In this document: piece after piece, positions 17,766 to 28,310 of the stretch | How the letters are laid out: every line of letters starts with the position of its first letter | Numbering within the stretch: position 1 is the first letter of the stretch | From: Pollutimonas bauzanensis | GTDB taxonomy: Bacteria > Pseudomonadota > Gammaproteobacteria > Burkholderiales > Burkholderiaceae_B | Assembly (NCBI RefSeq): GCF_900129885.1 | Contig: NZ_FQXE01000008.1 | Coordinates: 18,625 to 82,624 of the forward strand | Length of the DNA stretch: 64,000 nucleotides | Direction of reading: 5' to 3' | The notes under the pieces: model-generated | The model's input: the letters and a program-made list of their open reading frames with translations, nothing else | The model's database searches: none | Told to the model about the DNA's origin: nothing | Program-made: the position numbers and the translations under genes

Positions 17766-18569
17766 ATGGCACGCCCCCACACAACTTATCGCATTATTGC
17801 CGCCCTCGTCCTGCTGGGCGCCCTGGCAGTTGTGTTCGTATCGCTGGGCAACTGGCAGCTGGACCGGGCCGCGCAGCGCGTCGCCATCAAGACCGCCATA
17901 CAAACCGGGCGCGGCGCCGCCCCCCTGCGTCTGAGTCCGGCGACGCCCGCGCGCGACCTGGTGCCCTGGCGCCCGGCGACCGCGCATGGCGTGTGGCTGC
18001 ACAAGCTCACTGTACTCCTGGAGAACCGCAACTACCAAGGCCAGCCGGGATATTGGGTGGCCACGCCCCTGCTGATCGACCAGGCCGCCAATACCGCCGT
18101 CCTGGTGCTGCGCGGCTGGCTGCCGCGGCCCATGCGGCCCGATGAAGCGATGCCCGGCATCCCCGCCCCGTCGGGCGAGCAGACCGTGGACGGCGAGCTG
18201 CTTGAACGCGTGCCGCGCCTTTTTGAGTTATGGTCATGGTCGGGAGGCAGCGCCACACAGTTGCCGGGCAAGCTGCCCGACGCCGCCAGGCCCGTGCCGC
18301 AGGTGCAGAATCTGGACTTGGCCGCCTATGGCAAAGCCACCGGTCTGACCTTGTTGCCCGCCGTCCTGGCCCAGGCCCCCGGGGTTGCGGCAGCGTCCGC
18401 CGCAGGCGGCACGCCGCTGCGGCAGGAATGGCCCGAGCCTTCGCTGGATGCCGATAAGAATCGCGGCTACGCGCTGCAGTGGTTCGGCTTCGCCGCCATC
18501 GCCGCCGTGGCGTGGCTGGTTATTGCATGGCGCGCCTTGCGCCGAAAGATTAAGTCCTCGACCTTGTAA
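17766..18569 (+). CDS. SURF1 family cytochrome oxidase assembly protein
   Basis: 267 residues with one helix near each end and a periplasmic domain. GNWQLDRAAQR, LLENRNYQGQPGYWVATPL and VLVLRGWLPRP are SURF1 signatures. It helps insert haem a into subunit I. I prefer the ATG at 17766 (MARPHTTYRI) over a TTG 11 codons upstream that overlaps the leader. It begins the surf1-SCO-like-ctaA-ctaB-sco run. Confidence 0.9.
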   Translation: MARPHTTYRIIAALVLLGALAVVFVSLGNWQLDRAAQRVAIKTAIQTGRGAAPLRLSPATPARDLVPWRPATAHGVWLHKLTVLLENRNYQGQPGYWVATPLLIDQAANTAVLVLRGWLPRPMRPDEAMPGIPAPSGEQTVDGELLERVPRLFELWSWSGGSATQLPGKLPDAARPVPQVQNLDLAAYGKATGLTLLPAVLAQAPGVAAASAAGGTPLRQEWPEPSLDADKNRGYALQWFGFAAIAAVAWLVIAWRALRRKIKSSTL

Positions 18570-18578
18570 GGAAATATT

Positions 18579-19223
18579 GTGGTCAGTCCTGCTCCCGTTA
18601 CGCCCCGACAACCTTCCCGATCGCGATCGAGGGCGCCATTATTCCTGATCCTCGCGATTTGCCTGGCCCCGCTGGTCTTCGCCCTGCTCGCCTACTACGT
18701 GCCGGCGCTCGGACTGCGCCCGCAGGAAGCCAGCAACTATGGCACGCTGATCAACCCGCAGCGGCCCATGCCCGACGCCGCCGCATTGCCGCTGGCCACG
18801 CTGGACGGCAAGCCATTCGACCTGAACAGCCTGCAGGGCAAGTGGCTGCTGGTCAGCGCGGACGAAGGCGCATGTCCCGAGGCCTGCGTGAAGAAGCTGT
18901 TTGTCCTGCGCAATTCGCACGCCAGCCAGGGCAAGAATGTGGAGCGCCTGGCGCGGGTGTGGTTCGTGACCGACGACGCGCCGGTTCCCGGGCAGATACT
19001 CGAGGCCTACGTTGGCACCAATATGCTGCGCGCCGACCCGGAAAAGCTGGCCGCCTACCTGGCGCCCAACGCCAGCCCCGCCCAGCGCGAGGCGGCCCTC
19101 AAGGCGCCCATGTGGATTATCGATCCTCTGGGCAACCTGATGCTGGAATTCCCCGCTGATGCCGACCCCATTTCCGTACGCAACGACATCAGCAAATTGA
19201 TACGCAACTCGCGAATTGGCTAG
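18579..19223 (+). CDS. Membrane-anchored SCO/thioredoxin-fold protein of the cox cluster
   Basis: 214 residues starting at GTG. One membrane anchor (LFLILAICLAPLVFALLAYY) is followed by a periplasmic thioredoxin-like domain with KWLLVSADEGACPEACVKKL. The CPEAC (CxxxC) resembles the copper site of Sco proteins. Its fixed place between surf1 and ctaA indicates a role in oxidase assembly, possibly thiol or copper handling for the CuA site. It differs from the true Sco encoded 2 kb downstream. Confidence 0.75.
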   Translation: MVSPAPVTPRQPSRSRSRAPLFLILAICLAPLVFALLAYYVPALGLRPQEASNYGTLINPQRPMPDAAALPLATLDGKPFDLNSLQGKWLLVSADEGACPEACVKKLFVLRNSHASQGKNVERLARVWFVTDDAPVPGQILEAYVGTNMLRADPEKLAAYLAPNASPAQREAALKAPMWIIDPLGNLMLEFPADADPISVRNDISKLIRNSRIG

Positions 19224-19229
19224 GCAAGC

Positions 19230-20243
19230 ATGCTGGAACGCATCACTTCACGTTATAGAAAACTGGTATTCGCCACCTGGTTCCTGACACTGGACCTGAT
19301 CATGTTCGGCGCCTTTGTGCGCCTGACCGATTCGGGCCTGGGCTGCCCCGACTGGCCGGGCTGCTACGGGAAGATAAGCCCCATCGGCGCCAGCGGCCAT
19401 ATCGAACAGGCCGTGCAGGCCATGCCCTACGGCGCCGTCAGCTTTTCCAAGGCATGGATCGAAATGATCCACCGCTACGCCGGCTCGATACTGGGCATGA
19501 TGATCATCGGCATAGCCTACATGGCCTGGCGCCATCGCCGCCAGTTGGGCAATACCCCGCGCCTGGCCGTCGCGACGCTGCTGGCGGTATGCATACAAGG
19601 CGCCTTCGGCGCATGGACCGTCACCCACCAGCTCATGCCCATCGTGGTGACCGGCCACTTGCTGGGCGGCATGATATTGCTGGCGCTGATGACCTGGCTG
19701 GCCGCGCGCGAAAAGACCCATGCGCCGCTAAGTCCGCAAGCGCGGCGCTGGCGCCCCTGGATGGCCGCCGGGCTGGCCCTGCTGTTCATCCAGATTGCCC
19801 TGGGCGGATGGGTCAGCACCAACTATGCCGCCCTGGCCTGCATGGACTTTCCCATGTGCCATGGCGAGTGGGTGCCGCCCATGGATTTCGAAGGGGGGTA
19901 CTCCCTGGTGCGCGGGCTCGGGCTGCTGCCTTCGGGCGCCATGATCTCCCAATACGCGCTGACCGCCATACATTGGGTGCACCGCAATTTCGCTTTCGTG
20001 GTGTTCGCTTACCTGGGCGTGCTCGCCTGGAAAATGCTGCCCGAGCCGGGCCTGCGCGGGCCCGCCAGGCTGATGCTGGCCTTGCTGCTGGCCCAACTGG
20101 TCACCGGCCTGACCACCATCTTCTTCCAGTGGCCGCTATTGATTGCCGTGCTGCATAACGGCGGCGCCGCCGGCCTGGTGCTGGCCAATGTCACTCTTCT
20201 GGTGCGCTTGTCGCGCGACTATAGGGCTAAAATACCGGTATGA
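19230..20243 (+). CDS. ctaA: Haem A synthase (COX15/CtaA)
   Basis: 337 residues, eight predicted membrane helices. [46 protein letters not shown] and [10 protein letters not shown] supply the conserved haem-ligand histidines and cysteines. It oxidises haem O to haem A. The last codons overlap ctaB by 4 bases (ATGA), so the two haem-modifying enzymes are coupled. Confidence 0.95.
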   Translation: MLERITSRYRKLVFATWFLTLDLIMFGAFVRLTDSGLGCPDWPGCYGKISPIGASGHIEQAVQAMPYGAVSFSKAWIEMIHRYAGSILGMMIIGIAYMAWRHRRQLGNTPRLAVATLLAVCIQGAFGAWTVTHQLMPIVVTGHLLGGMILLALMTWLAAREKTHAPLSPQARRWRPWMAAGLALLFIQIALGGWVSTNYAALACMDFPMCHGEWVPPMDFEGGYSLVRGLGLLPSGAMISQYALTAIHWVHRNFAFVVFAYLGVLAWKMLPEPGLRGPARLMLALLLAQLVTGLTTIFFQWPLLIAVLHNGGAAGLVLANVTLLVRLSRDYRAKIPV

Positions 20244-21130
20244 CTACCATCTCCGCCCCGACACCCGCTATTTTCCGGCAGTATCTGGTTTTGACCAAAC
20301 CGCGGGTCACGCAGCTTGCGGTGTTTTGCGCCGTCATTGGCATGTTTCTGGCCAGCCCCGGCCTGCCTGACCTGGGCAAGGTGGTGGCCGGCACGGTGGG
20401 CATCTGGCTGCTGGCGGCCGCAGCCTTCGCCGTGAACTGCCTGATCGAACAGGAAATCGACGCCCGCATGCTGCGCACCGCCAGGCGCGGCACGGCCCGC
20501 GGCACCATCAGCAACCTGCAGGTCATCACACTTTCCGGCGTCCTGGGCGGCCTGGGCATGCTGGTGCTGTACACCCTGGTCAACCCGCTGACCATGTGGC
20601 TGACCTTCGCCACCTTTGTCGGCTACGCCGTCATCTATACCATTATCCTCAAGCCGCTCACCCCGCAGAATATCGTCATAGGCGGGCTGTCGGGCGCCAT
20701 GCCGCCCGCCCTGGGCTGGGCCGCGATCGCCAATTCCGTTCCCGCCGAAGCGTGGGTGCTGGTGCTGATCATCTTCATCTGGACGCCGCCGCATTTCTGG
20801 GCCCTGGCCCTGTACCGCAACAACGACTATGCCAAGTCGGGCCTGCCCATGCTGCCTGTCACCCACGGCAAGCAGTTCACTCGCCTGCATATTCTGCTGT
20901 ACAGCTTCGTATTGTTCGCCGCCACCCTGCTGCCGTTCATCGTGCGCATGAGCGGCGTGGTCTACCTGGTGGCCGCCATCATCCTCAGCGGCATGTTCAT
21001 ATCGTATGCCTGGCGCCTGTACAAAGCCTATTCCGACGAGCTGTCGCGCAAGCTGTTCCGTTTTTCCATCCTGTACCTGGCTCTGCTTTTCGCAGCGCTG
21101 CTTGTTGACCACTGGGTCGCGCTAATCTGA
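20240..21130 (+). CDS. ctaB: Protohaem IX farnesyltransferase (haem O synthase)
   Basis: 296 residues, UbiA-superfamily fold. LTKPRVTQL near the N-terminus, [18 protein letters not shown] as the first Asp-rich prenyl-diphosphate site (an N-x3-D/E motif variant) and [11 protein letters not shown] are CtaB/Cox10 signatures. It attaches a farnesyl group to haem B to form haem O, the substrate of CtaA next door. Confidence 0.95.
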   Translation: MTTISAPTPAIFRQYLVLTKPRVTQLAVFCAVIGMFLASPGLPDLGKVVAGTVGIWLLAAAAFAVNCLIEQEIDARMLRTARRGTARGTISNLQVITLSGVLGGLGMLVLYTLVNPLTMWLTFATFVGYAVIYTIILKPLTPQNIVIGGLSGAMPPALGWAAIANSVPAEAWVLVLIIFIWTPPHFWALALYRNNDYAKSGLPMLPVTHGKQFTRLHILLYSFVLFAATLLPFIVRMSGVVYLVAAIILSGMFISYAWRLYKAYSDELSRKLFRFSILYLALLFAALLVDHWVALI

Positions 21131-21150
21131 TACACAATCGTGGGTTCATC

Positions 21151-21753
21151 ATGTCCGGTTTTTCTAGCAAGCGCCGTATCCTCCTGACCGCCTCGGCCGC
21201 GGTTGCGCTGTCCCCCTTCCTGGCGGGCTGCAACAAGAAAGAACTCGCCTTCCAGGGTTCCGACATCAGCGGCACGCAGCTGGGCCGCGACCTGGACATG
21301 CAGGACGGCGACGGCAAGCCGCGCAAGCTGGCCGATTACAAGGGCAAGGTGGCGGTGGTGTTTTTCGGCTATACGCAATGCCCCGACGTCTGCCCCACCG
21401 CCATGGCGGAACTGTCGCAAACCATGGAACTGCTGGGCGCCGACGCCGCCAAGGTGCAGGTCATCATGATCAGCGTCGACCCGGCCCGCGACACGCCGGA
21501 GATCCTGTCCGCCTATGTCAAGGCGTTCAATCCCGCTTTCGTCGGCCTCACCGGCACGCCGGAACAGCTCAGCAAGACCGCCAAGTCGTTCAAGGCCTAT
21601 TATGCCAAGTCGTCGGGCGGCACCGCCGACCAGTACGGCATGGATCACGCCTCATCGTTCTACATCCTGGACCAGGAAGGCGAGGCGCGCGTGCTGGTCA
21701 GCGGCAACGCCACGGCCCAGGACATCGCCGCCGATATCAAGCAATTGCTGTAG
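21151..21753 (+). CDS. SCO1/SenC family copper chaperone lipoprotein
   Basis: 200 residues. The N-terminal signal ends in a lipobox LAGC (Cys about residue 26). The thioredoxin-fold domain has FFGYTQCPDVCPTAM, with the CPDVC copper-binding cysteines, and a distal His in DQYGMDHASSFYILD. It delivers copper to the CuA site of subunit II. It ends the haem/assembly operon and converges on the antiporter gene. Confidence 0.93.
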   Translation: MSGFSSKRRILLTASAAVALSPFLAGCNKKELAFQGSDISGTQLGRDLDMQDGDGKPRKLADYKGKVAVVFFGYTQCPDVCPTAMAELSQTMELLGADAAKVQVIMISVDPARDTPEILSAYVKAFNPAFVGLTGTPEQLSKTAKSFKAYYAKSSGGTADQYGMDHASSFYILDQEGEARVLVSGNATAQDIAADIKQLL

Positions 21754-21761
21754 CGGCGGCC

Positions 21762-21789
21762 GGCGCCAGGCCGCGCGGCCTGGGGCGCC
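21762..21789. terminator. GC-rich hairpin between convergent genes
   Basis: GGCGCCAGGCC-GCGC-GGCCTGGGGCGCC forms an 11-bp stem with a 2-nt bulge between the sco stop and the antiporter stop. There is no T-run, so it may only pause polymerase or protect 3' ends. Confidence 0.4.
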
Positions 21790-21795
21790 CCATCT

Positions 21796-24336
21796 TCAGG
21801 AGGCTTTCGGCCGCAGGTCCGGCAAGGGTTCGTGCTGGCGCTCGCCGGACTGGAATTGCTGCCATACTTCCAGCGCGCGCAAGCGCTGCTTGACCACGGC
21901 GTCGATCTTTTCCCGCAAGGCCTGGTCGCCCGCCAGCAGGGCGTCGAAATCGCCTTCCGTCAGCATCAGCAAGCGGCTGTAGCCCATCGATGTCACCTTG
22001 GCTTCGAATTCCATCCCCGCGACCAGCGCCATTTCGCCGAACATTTCGCCCGTCCCCAGTTCGACAGTGGTGTTGTCGGGCAAGTGGATGGTGACCGCGC
22101 CCGATGCCACAAAATACATGACGCGGCTGCGCCCGACCTGCATCCTGATTTCCTGGTCCGGAACCGCCAGGCGCGGCTTCAACAGCTTGCTGATGGCCTT
22201 CAGGGCATCGGGCGACGCGCCTTCGAACATGGGCACGCGCTGGATGAGTTCCTTGGCGCTGATGGCGATATCCAGCGCGGGACGCTTGTCGATGTGGCTC
22301 CAGCGCAGGTCTATCTGCTTGAGCAGGTCCGAATACATTTCGCCGGTGATCAGGAAATGCGCCAGCATGTCGCGGTAGCGCAAGCGCTCCAGGGCCCGCG
22401 CCATGCGGCCCAGGTAGGATTCCTGCAGCCAGTGCGCGAACAAGGGATACTGCAGGTTGAGGGCCTGCAGGGAGGTCTCCAGCAGCACCAGGCGATGGCG
22501 GTGGGCCTGTATGATGGCGGCGGTCGCCTCCGGGCCCAGCAAGGGCTGGATTTCCTTTTCGGCGAAGCGGATCAGGTGCTGGGCGACGGATCGCTTGCTC
22601 ATCAGGTTGGCGAAGCGCTTGGCCAGTTCGCGCGCCAGCCAGCCCTGGAAGCCGAACAGGTAGTGCATCCGCAAAGAAAGGCGGAATGCCGTCGAATAGC
22701 GCAAATCGGCCGCGATGGCCGCCTCGAAGCCGGCCACCCCGCCCGAGCGCACCGCGTCGCTCATGCGCTCGGCGCGCGCCAGCAATGACTCGGCCGTGCG
22801 CCAGTCCACCACCTGCGCCTTGAGCGTATCGAAAAACATTTCCTCCTCGCGCGACGCCACCATGGCCAGCCCCATGGACACTTTCTGGTCGTGCGACAAC
22901 TGGTTGACCTCGCCGCCGTCCACGCTGGCCTGGGCGGCATCGAAGATCGCATGCACGCGCGCCTGGACGTCGGCGCCGATATGCTCGTTCTTGGCGATTT
23001 CATCCGTCTTGTCGCGCAAGTCCTCCAGCGCCACGACCAGGGCCTGGTTGCGCAGCGTCCGGTCGAAGGGCGACAACTGGTCCAGGCGCAGCCTGCGTAT
23101 CAGCGGCCGCAGGCTGATGCCATTGATGAACAGCGTCATCAGCACAAAGCCGGTGGTCGCCACGGCGATGAACTGGCGCGCCTCGTAGGGGACGTTGTGC
23201 TGCTCGGTCACGGCCAGCGCCAGCGCCAGCGACACCGCGCCGCGCAAGCCGCCCCACCACATGACGATGCGGTAGGCGCGGCTGACCTTGGTGCCAAAGC
23301 GGGTCAGGCCCAGCACCGGCAGCACGCCGAACACCATCACCGCGCGGGCCAGCAGCGTTACCAGGAACACCATCAGGATCAGCAGCACCTGCATCCAGGA
23401 GATCTCGGCCATCATGCGCGGAATCAGCATGGCGGCGAACACGAAAATCAGCGAATTGGCCCAGAAGCCGAACTGCGACCACGATGCCGACAACTGCTCG
23501 AAAGTGGTCGGCGACATGCGGGTGCGGCCGGTCGAGCCCACCACCAGGCCGGCGATCACGGTGGCCACGACGCCGGACACGCCCAGGTAATGCTCAGAAA
23601 TATAAAAGGCCAGGTAAGCCAGGGCCACGGTCAGCGTGATTTCAGCGGTGGGCCAGCCGCGCAGCCAGATGAACAGGCCGCTGGCTATGCGGCCCATGAG
23701 AAAGCCCACCAGGCCGCCTCCCACGAAACTGAACAGGAAGCTGTAGAACACCCGGCCGACCGACAACTGGCCGCCGCCGTACATCACGGTCAGCAGCACC
23801 GAATACAGGGCGATCGAAGCCGCGTCATTGAACAGGGACTCGCCTTCCACCAGGGTGGTCAGCCGCTTGGGCGCGCCGACTTCGCGGAACACCCCCACCA
23901 CCGCGACGGGATCGGTGGTGGCCACGATAGCCCCCAGCATCAGGCACACCACTAGGCCATAGCCGGAGACGGCGCTTAGCGAAAAACCCACAGCGACCGT
24001 GCAGACCACCACCGCCACGATAGCCATCATCAGGATGGGCCCGATATCATCCAGCAGGCGGCGCACATTCAGCGCCAGCGAGGTTTCGAACAAGAGGATG
24101 GGAAGGAAAACGAACAGAAAGGTTTCCGATGAAACCTCGAAATGCTGCAGCGAGTCCAGGAAATCGGACATGACCATCGGCGCCCAGCTATGCACGTGGA
24201 TGATCAGCCCGAGAACGAATCCCACGATGGCCAGCAGTATTGAATAGGGCAGGTGCAGGCGCCCGGCTATCGCCGGCATGAAAGAGACCAGGGCCAGCAA
24301 GCCGGCCAGGCCAAACACGATGTGTCCTATTTGCAT
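21796..24336 (-). CDS. CPA1-type Na+/H+ antiporter with C-terminal cyclic-nucleotide-binding-like domain
   Basis: 846 residues, started at the ATG before QIGHIVFG, which has AAGGA upstream; an upstream TTG/ATG start is less likely. The N-terminal ~400 residues are a 12-13 helix exchanger with the family motif FLPILLFE, ATTDPVAVVGV and EGESLFNDAAS (the ND ion-binding pair). A long cytosolic linker follows, and residues ~730-830 form a cNMP/Crp-like domain (MYFVASGAVTIHL, GTGEMFGEMALVAG). Such fusions regulate Na+ or K+/H+ exchange by ligand binding. Which ion and ligand is unknown. Confidence 0.88.
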   Translation of the reverse strand: MQIGHIVFGLAGLLALVSFMPAIAGRLHLPYSILLAIVGFVLGLIIHVHSWAPMVMSDFLDSLQHFEVSSETFLFVFLPILLFETSLALNVRRLLDDIGPILMMAIVAVVVCTVAVGFSLSAVSGYGLVVCLMLGAIVATTDPVAVVGVFREVGAPKRLTTLVEGESLFNDAASIALYSVLLTVMYGGGQLSVGRVFYSFLFSFVGGGLVGFLMGRIASGLFIWLRGWPTAEITLTVALAYLAFYISEHYLGVSGVVATVIAGLVVGSTGRTRMSPTTFEQLSASWSQFGFWANSLIFVFAAMLIPRMMAEISWMQVLLILMVFLVTLLARAVMVFGVLPVLGLTRFGTKVSRAYRIVMWWGGLRGAVSLALALAVTEQHNVPYEARQFIAVATTGFVLMTLFINGISLRPLIRRLRLDQLSPFDRTLRNQALVVALEDLRDKTDEIAKNEHIGADVQARVHAIFDAAQASVDGGEVNQLSHDQKVSMGLAMVASREEEMFFDTLKAQVVDWRTAESLLARAERMSDAVRSGGVAGFEAAIAADLRYSTAFRLSLRMHYLFGFQGWLARELAKRFANLMSKRSVAQHLIRFAEKEIQPLLGPEATAAIIQAHRHRLVLLETSLQALNLQYPLFAHWLQESYLGRMARALERLRYRDMLAHFLITGEMYSDLLKQIDLRWSHIDKRPALDIAISAKELIQRVPMFEGASPDALKAISKLLKPRLAVPDQEIRMQVGRSRVMYFVASGAVTIHLPDNTTVELGTGEMFGEMALVAGMEFEAKVTSMGYSRLLMLTEGDFDALLAGDQALREKIDAVVKQRLRALEVWQQFQSGERQHEPLPDLRPKAS

Positions 24337-24587
24337 GTCGCTTTCCTTGCTGCACAATTTTACGCAGTCCAAGGATATCTTTTTTTTCGCCGATTTTTAG
24401 CGGCGGCGGAATTTTTTTTGCCGCCGGGCCGTCCCAAGGCAAAAACGCCCCCTTGGGGATGAGCCCGGACACAGGACAGTCCCTGCGGACTGTCCTGTGC
24501 CTTGCGAATCCGAGCGGCATGCAGGCCGCGAGGCGGACAGCAAGCCGCGTAAGCGGTGAAGCGTGGGGGCATTATTTTCTGCCGCCC
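24337..24587. other. Structured intergenic region with perfect 13-bp hairpin
   Basis: No coding frame convinces here. The region holds CACAGGACAGTCC-CTGC-GGACTGTCCTGTG (24470-24499), a perfect 13-bp stem with a 4-nt loop; CGCCG/CGGCG around a T-rich loop near 24390; and two T8 runs. It could encode a small RNA or be a dispersed intergenic repeat of this genome. Confidence 0.35.
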
Positions 24588-24616
24588 AAAAAAAACGGGA
24601 CACCTGATGGTGTCCC
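24588..24616 (-). terminator. Rho-independent terminator of dctA
   Basis: Minus strand reads GGGACACC-ATCA-GGTGTCCC-G-TTTTTTTT: a perfect 8-bp stem, 4-nt loop and T8 tail. It lies about 190 bp after the dctA stop with no gene between. Confidence 0.85.
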
Positions 24617-24808
24617 ATAAACATCCGCTTCAAAAGGGAGGGGAAGAGGAGAAGCCGAAGCGGACGATAGACCAATGGCTCGCGCATCGCACAGCAAAGT
24701 CATTGTCTATATGAGTTAGTGCGTAGTGATGAGAATAAGTTCGCCCCATAAGCCGGAAAGGTGTAAAAAACTATGTCGATACAAAGGCTTACGAGGCCAA
24801 GGATAAGC

Positions 24809-26176
24809 TTAGGCGACGATGGCCGCGCCTTCGGCTTGCGGCGCCTGGCTCGCGGCATGCCTGGCGTCGGCGGGGGCCGGCGGCGCGGCGCCTTCCAGGA
24901 CGGCGGCCAATTGCGCCTTGTCCAGTTCACCTTCCCAGCGCGCCACCACGATAGTCGCCACCGCATTGCCCACCAGATTGGTCAGCGCCCGGCATTCCGA
25001 CATGAAACGGTCCACCCCCAGGATCAGCGCCATGCCGGCCACCGGCACCGACGGCACCACCGACAGCGTCGCCGCCAGGGTGATGAAGCCCGCGCCGGTA
25101 ATGCCGGCGGCGCCTTTGGAACTCAGCATGGCCACCAGCAGCAACAGTATCTGGTCGCCGAGCGACAAAGGGATATCGGTGGCCTGGGCGATGAACAGCG
25201 CCGCCAGAGTCATATAGATGTTGGTGCCGTCCAGGTTGAACGAATAGCCCGTCGGAATGACCAGGCCCACCACCGGCTTGGAACAGCCGCCTTTTTCCAT
25301 TTTTTCCATCAGCGTGGGCAAGGCCGCCTCGGAAGAACTGGTGCCCAGCACCAGCAGCAATTCCTCGCGGATGTAGCGTATCAGCTTCAGTATGGAAAAG
25401 CCGTTGTAGCGCGCCACGGCTCCCAGCACCACCAGCACGAACAAGAGCGAGGTCAGGTAAAAGGTGCCGACCAGCATGGCCAGGTTGGCAATCGCGCCGA
25501 TGCCGTATTTGCCTATGGTAAAGGCCATGGCGCCGAAGGCGCCTATGGGGGCCGCCTTCATCAATATGGCCACCATTTTGAAGAACGCCGCCGAGACCGA
25601 TTGCAGGAAATCGAGCACCACGATGCCGCGGTCGCCCACTGCGCCCAGCGCAATGCCGAACAGCACCGAGAAGAACAGCACCTGCAGGATGTCGCCGCTG
25701 GAGAACGCGCCCACGACGGTGTTGGGGATGATATTCATCAGGAAGCCGGTCAGCGTCTGCTCATGCGCCTTGGCGGAATACTGGGCGACCGCGCTGGCGT
25801 CCAGGGACGCGGGCGAAATATGCAGGCCATTCCCGGGCTGCACCACATTGGCGACCACCAGGCCGATGACCAGCGCCAGGGTGGAGAAGGTCAGGAAATA
25901 GGCCATGGCCTTGCCGACCACGCGCCCCACCTTCTGCAGGTCGCGCATGGCGGCGATGCCGGTGGACACGGTCAGGAAGATCACCGGAGCGATGATCATT
26001 TTGACCAGCTTGATGAAGGCATCGCCCAGCGGCTTCATGTCAGTGCCCAGGCTGGGATAGAAATACCCCAGCAGGATGCCGATGGTGATGGCCGCCAGTA
26101 CCTGCACGTACAGGATATGGTGGATTTTTTTCTTGGGCGCAGGCATCTGCGCAGTGCTGCCGGGAAGAACTATCAT
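24809..26176 (-). CDS. dctA: C4-dicarboxylate:cation symporter DctA
   Basis: 455 residues, DAACS (glutamate/dicarboxylate symporter) fold. Signatures are [34 protein letters not shown] (the serine-rich hairpin), [16 protein letters not shown] and [14 protein letters not shown]. It imports succinate, malate and fumarate with protons or Na+. The first ATG has GGGGA upstream and is preferred over the ATG ten codons later. It is divergent from dctBD and has a sigma-54 promoter, the standard arrangement for induction by external dicarboxylate. Confidence 0.93.
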   Translation of the reverse strand: MIVLPGSTAQMPAPKKKIHHILYVQVLAAITIGILLGYFYPSLGTDMKPLGDAFIKLVKMIIAPVIFLTVSTGIAAMRDLQKVGRVVGKAMAYFLTFSTLALVIGLVVANVVQPGNGLHISPASLDASAVAQYSAKAHEQTLTGFLMNIIPNTVVGAFSSGDILQVLFFSVLFGIALGAVGDRGIVVLDFLQSVSAAFFKMVAILMKAAPIGAFGAMAFTIGKYGIGAIANLAMLVGTFYLTSLLFVLVVLGAVARYNGFSILKLIRYIREELLLVLGTSSSEAALPTLMEKMEKGGCSKPVVGLVIPTGYSFNLDGTNIYMTLAALFIAQATDIPLSLGDQILLLLVAMLSSKGAAGITGAGFITLAATLSVVPSVPVAGMALILGVDRFMSECRALTNLVGNAVATIVVARWEGELDKAQLAAVLEGAAPPAPADARHAASQAPQAEGAAIVA

Positions 26177-26295
26177 TGGGTTGTCCCCTATCTGCGGCGC
26201 CCCCGCTGCTCATGAGCCGATGGCATTGCGGACGCCTTGTTTTACATGGGAGATGCCGCAACGGCGCAATGACGGCGGCACATCGCGTACCCTTC

Positions 26296-26311
26296 GCAAT
26301 TGGCATGCCAA
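26296..26311 (-). promoter_or_regulatory. Sigma-54 (-24/-12) promoter of dctA
   Basis: Minus strand TTGGCATGCCAATTGC matches the consensus TGGCAC-N5-TTGC with the obligatory GG and GC exactly 10 bp apart. It lies about 120 bp before the dctA start. Further upstream TGGAATTTCC and GGAAATCCGCCA (26382-26407) form an imperfect inverted repeat that could be a DctD enhancer site. Confidence 0.85.
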
Positions 26312-26462
26312 TTCGCTGGCCAACCGAGAAAACCCTAAGCCCTTGAAAATAAAACGAATTAGAATTCAGAAATATGCCGCCTGGAATTTCCATGCGGAAA
26401 TCCGCCAAAATCAGCCGCAACTCGTGCGATAATCCGCACAAAATCCCTAGCCCCTGTCGCCC

Positions 26463-28310
26463 ATGTCCGCCGTCATCCCCATTTCCAATGCCCGCAAGCG
26501 CTACGCGTGGCGCGCCTTTGCGCTGCTGGCGGCGGCCCTGCTGGCGCTGGCGTTCTGGGCCGGCGGGCGCGTAGGCCGCGATGCCGCCCGCGCCGATACG
26601 CTGGCGCGCGCGCGCAGTTCGGCCGAGCTCAAGGTCCTGTCGCTGCTCAGCGAACTGCAACGGCAACGCTTCCTGCCGCTGGTCCTGGCCGGCGACGAGC
26701 AACTGGCCAATGTCTTGCGCAGCCGCGACCCGGACCTCATCGCCAAGCTGAACCTCAAGCTGGAAGCCTTGAACCAGGCCACCGGCGCCTCGGTCATCTA
26801 CCTGCTGGATACACGCGGCGTCGGCATTGCCGCCAGCAACTGGCGGGAACCCACCAGCTTCATTGGCTCCGATTACAGCTTCCGGCCCTACTTTCAGAAA
26901 GGCATGAGCGAAGGCGCCGCGGAACATTTCGCGCTGGGCAACGTGAGCCTGCAACCTGGCTTGTATCTGACCCGCCGCATAGGGCGGGCGGACCGGCCGC
27001 TGGGCGTGATCGCCGTCAAAGTGGGATTCGATGCACTGGAAGAGAACTGGCGCCGCTTTCCCGATACGGTATTCGTTGCCGACGAGCACGGCGTGGTCCT
27101 GCTGAGCTCCGAACCCGCCTGGCGCTTCATGACCCTGGCTCCGCTGTCGGCCGAGGAACGCGGGCGGCTGCGCGACAGCCTGCAGTTCGGCAAGGCGCCG
27201 CTCGAACCACTGCCGCTGCTGGCGGCGGCGGACGCCCCGCGCGTGGCCGACGCCCGCGAGATTTCGGCCTCGTTGCCGGGCGTGCAGTCCAGCCAGCCTT
27301 ATCTGCATATCGCGCAGGCGGTGCCCAGCACCGCCTGGACTTTCCATATACTGGCCCCCGGCGAGGCCGCCCAGGCCCGCGCCGCGGCGCTGGGCCGGGC
27401 CACCGCAATGCTGCTGGCGCTGTGCCTGCTGTTTGCCGCCGGCCTGTTGCTGTACCGCAGCCAGCGCGCGCGCAACGCCGCCGCCGTGCGCGCAGCGGCC
27501 CGGATAGAACTGGAAGAAACCGTCCAGGCGCGCACGGCGCAACTGCGCGCCACCAACCGCCAGCTGCAATCGGAAATGGAAGACCGCTGGCGCGCGGAGA
27601 CCAAGCTGCAGAAAGCCCAGGATGAATTGGTGCAGGCCAACAAGCTGGCTTTCCTGGGCCAGATCGCCGCGGGCGTAGCGCACGAAATCAACCAGCCGGT
27701 GGCGGCCATCCGCAGCTATGCCGACAATGCCGAGGTCTATCTGGACCGCGGCCAGGCCGGTCCCGCGCGCGCCAATCTGCGCGCCATCGCCGAACTGACC
27801 CAGCGCCTGGGCCGCATCACGGATGAATTGCGCACCTTCTCGCGCAAGGCGGCACGCTCGGTCGGCCCGACGGCGATCGAGCCCGCCATCGATGGCGCCT
27901 TGATCCTGGTCAGCGGCCAGTTGCGCCGCCAGGGCCTGCAATTGCGCCGCGGCCCCGTCCCCGCGGGGCTGGCCGCGATGGCCGAACAAGGGCGGCTGGA
28001 ACAAATTCTGGTCAATCTGCTGCAGAACGCGATCGAGGCTCTGGCCGGGCGCGCCGACGGCGCCATCGACATTTCCGTGGCCGACGACGGCCAGCAGGTG
28101 AATCTGTGCGTGCGCGACAACGGCCCCGGCATAGCGCCTGACATCATGGCCGCGCTCTTTACCCCCTTCGTGACGAGCAAGTCCAGCGGGCTGGGCCTGG
28201 GCCTGCTTATTTCCCGCGATATCGCCGCCGACTTCGGCGGCGCGCTGCGGGTCGACAGCCGCCCCGGCGACACCCGCTTCACGCTTTCTTTGAACAAGGC
28301 GCCGCAATGA
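26463..28310 (+). CDS. dctB: C4-dicarboxylate sensor histidine kinase DctB
   Basis: 615 residues. A first helix ([17 protein letters not shown]), a periplasmic double-PAS-like sensor domain of about 250 residues ([28 protein letters not shown]) and a second helix precede a coiled coil. The HisKA domain has [20 protein letters not shown] with the phosphorylated His at about residue 407. The ATPase domain shows [16 protein letters not shown] and [21 protein letters not shown] is typical of DctB dicarboxylate sensors. It overlaps dctD by 4 bases. Confidence 0.93.
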   Translation: MSAVIPISNARKRYAWRAFALLAAALLALAFWAGGRVGRDAARADTLARARSSAELKVLSLLSELQRQRFLPLVLAGDEQLANVLRSRDPDLIAKLNLKLEALNQATGASVIYLLDTRGVGIAASNWREPTSFIGSDYSFRPYFQKGMSEGAAEHFALGNVSLQPGLYLTRRIGRADRPLGVIAVKVGFDALEENWRRFPDTVFVADEHGVVLLSSEPAWRFMTLAPLSAEERGRLRDSLQFGKAPLEPLPLLAAADAPRVADAREISASLPGVQSSQPYLHIAQAVPSTAWTFHILAPGEAAQARAAALGRATAMLLALCLLFAAGLLLYRSQRARNAAAVRAAARIELEETVQARTAQLRATNRQLQSEMEDRWRAETKLQKAQDELVQANKLAFLGQIAAGVAHEINQPVAAIRSYADNAEVYLDRGQAGPARANLRAIAELTQRLGRITDELRTFSRKAARSVGPTAIEPAIDGALILVSGQLRRQGLQLRRGPVPAGLAAMAEQGRLEQILVNLLQNAIEALAGRADGAIDISVADDGQQVNLCVRDNGPGIAPDIMAALFTPFVTSKSSGLGLGLLISRDIAADFGGALRVDSRPGDTRFTLSLNKAPQ

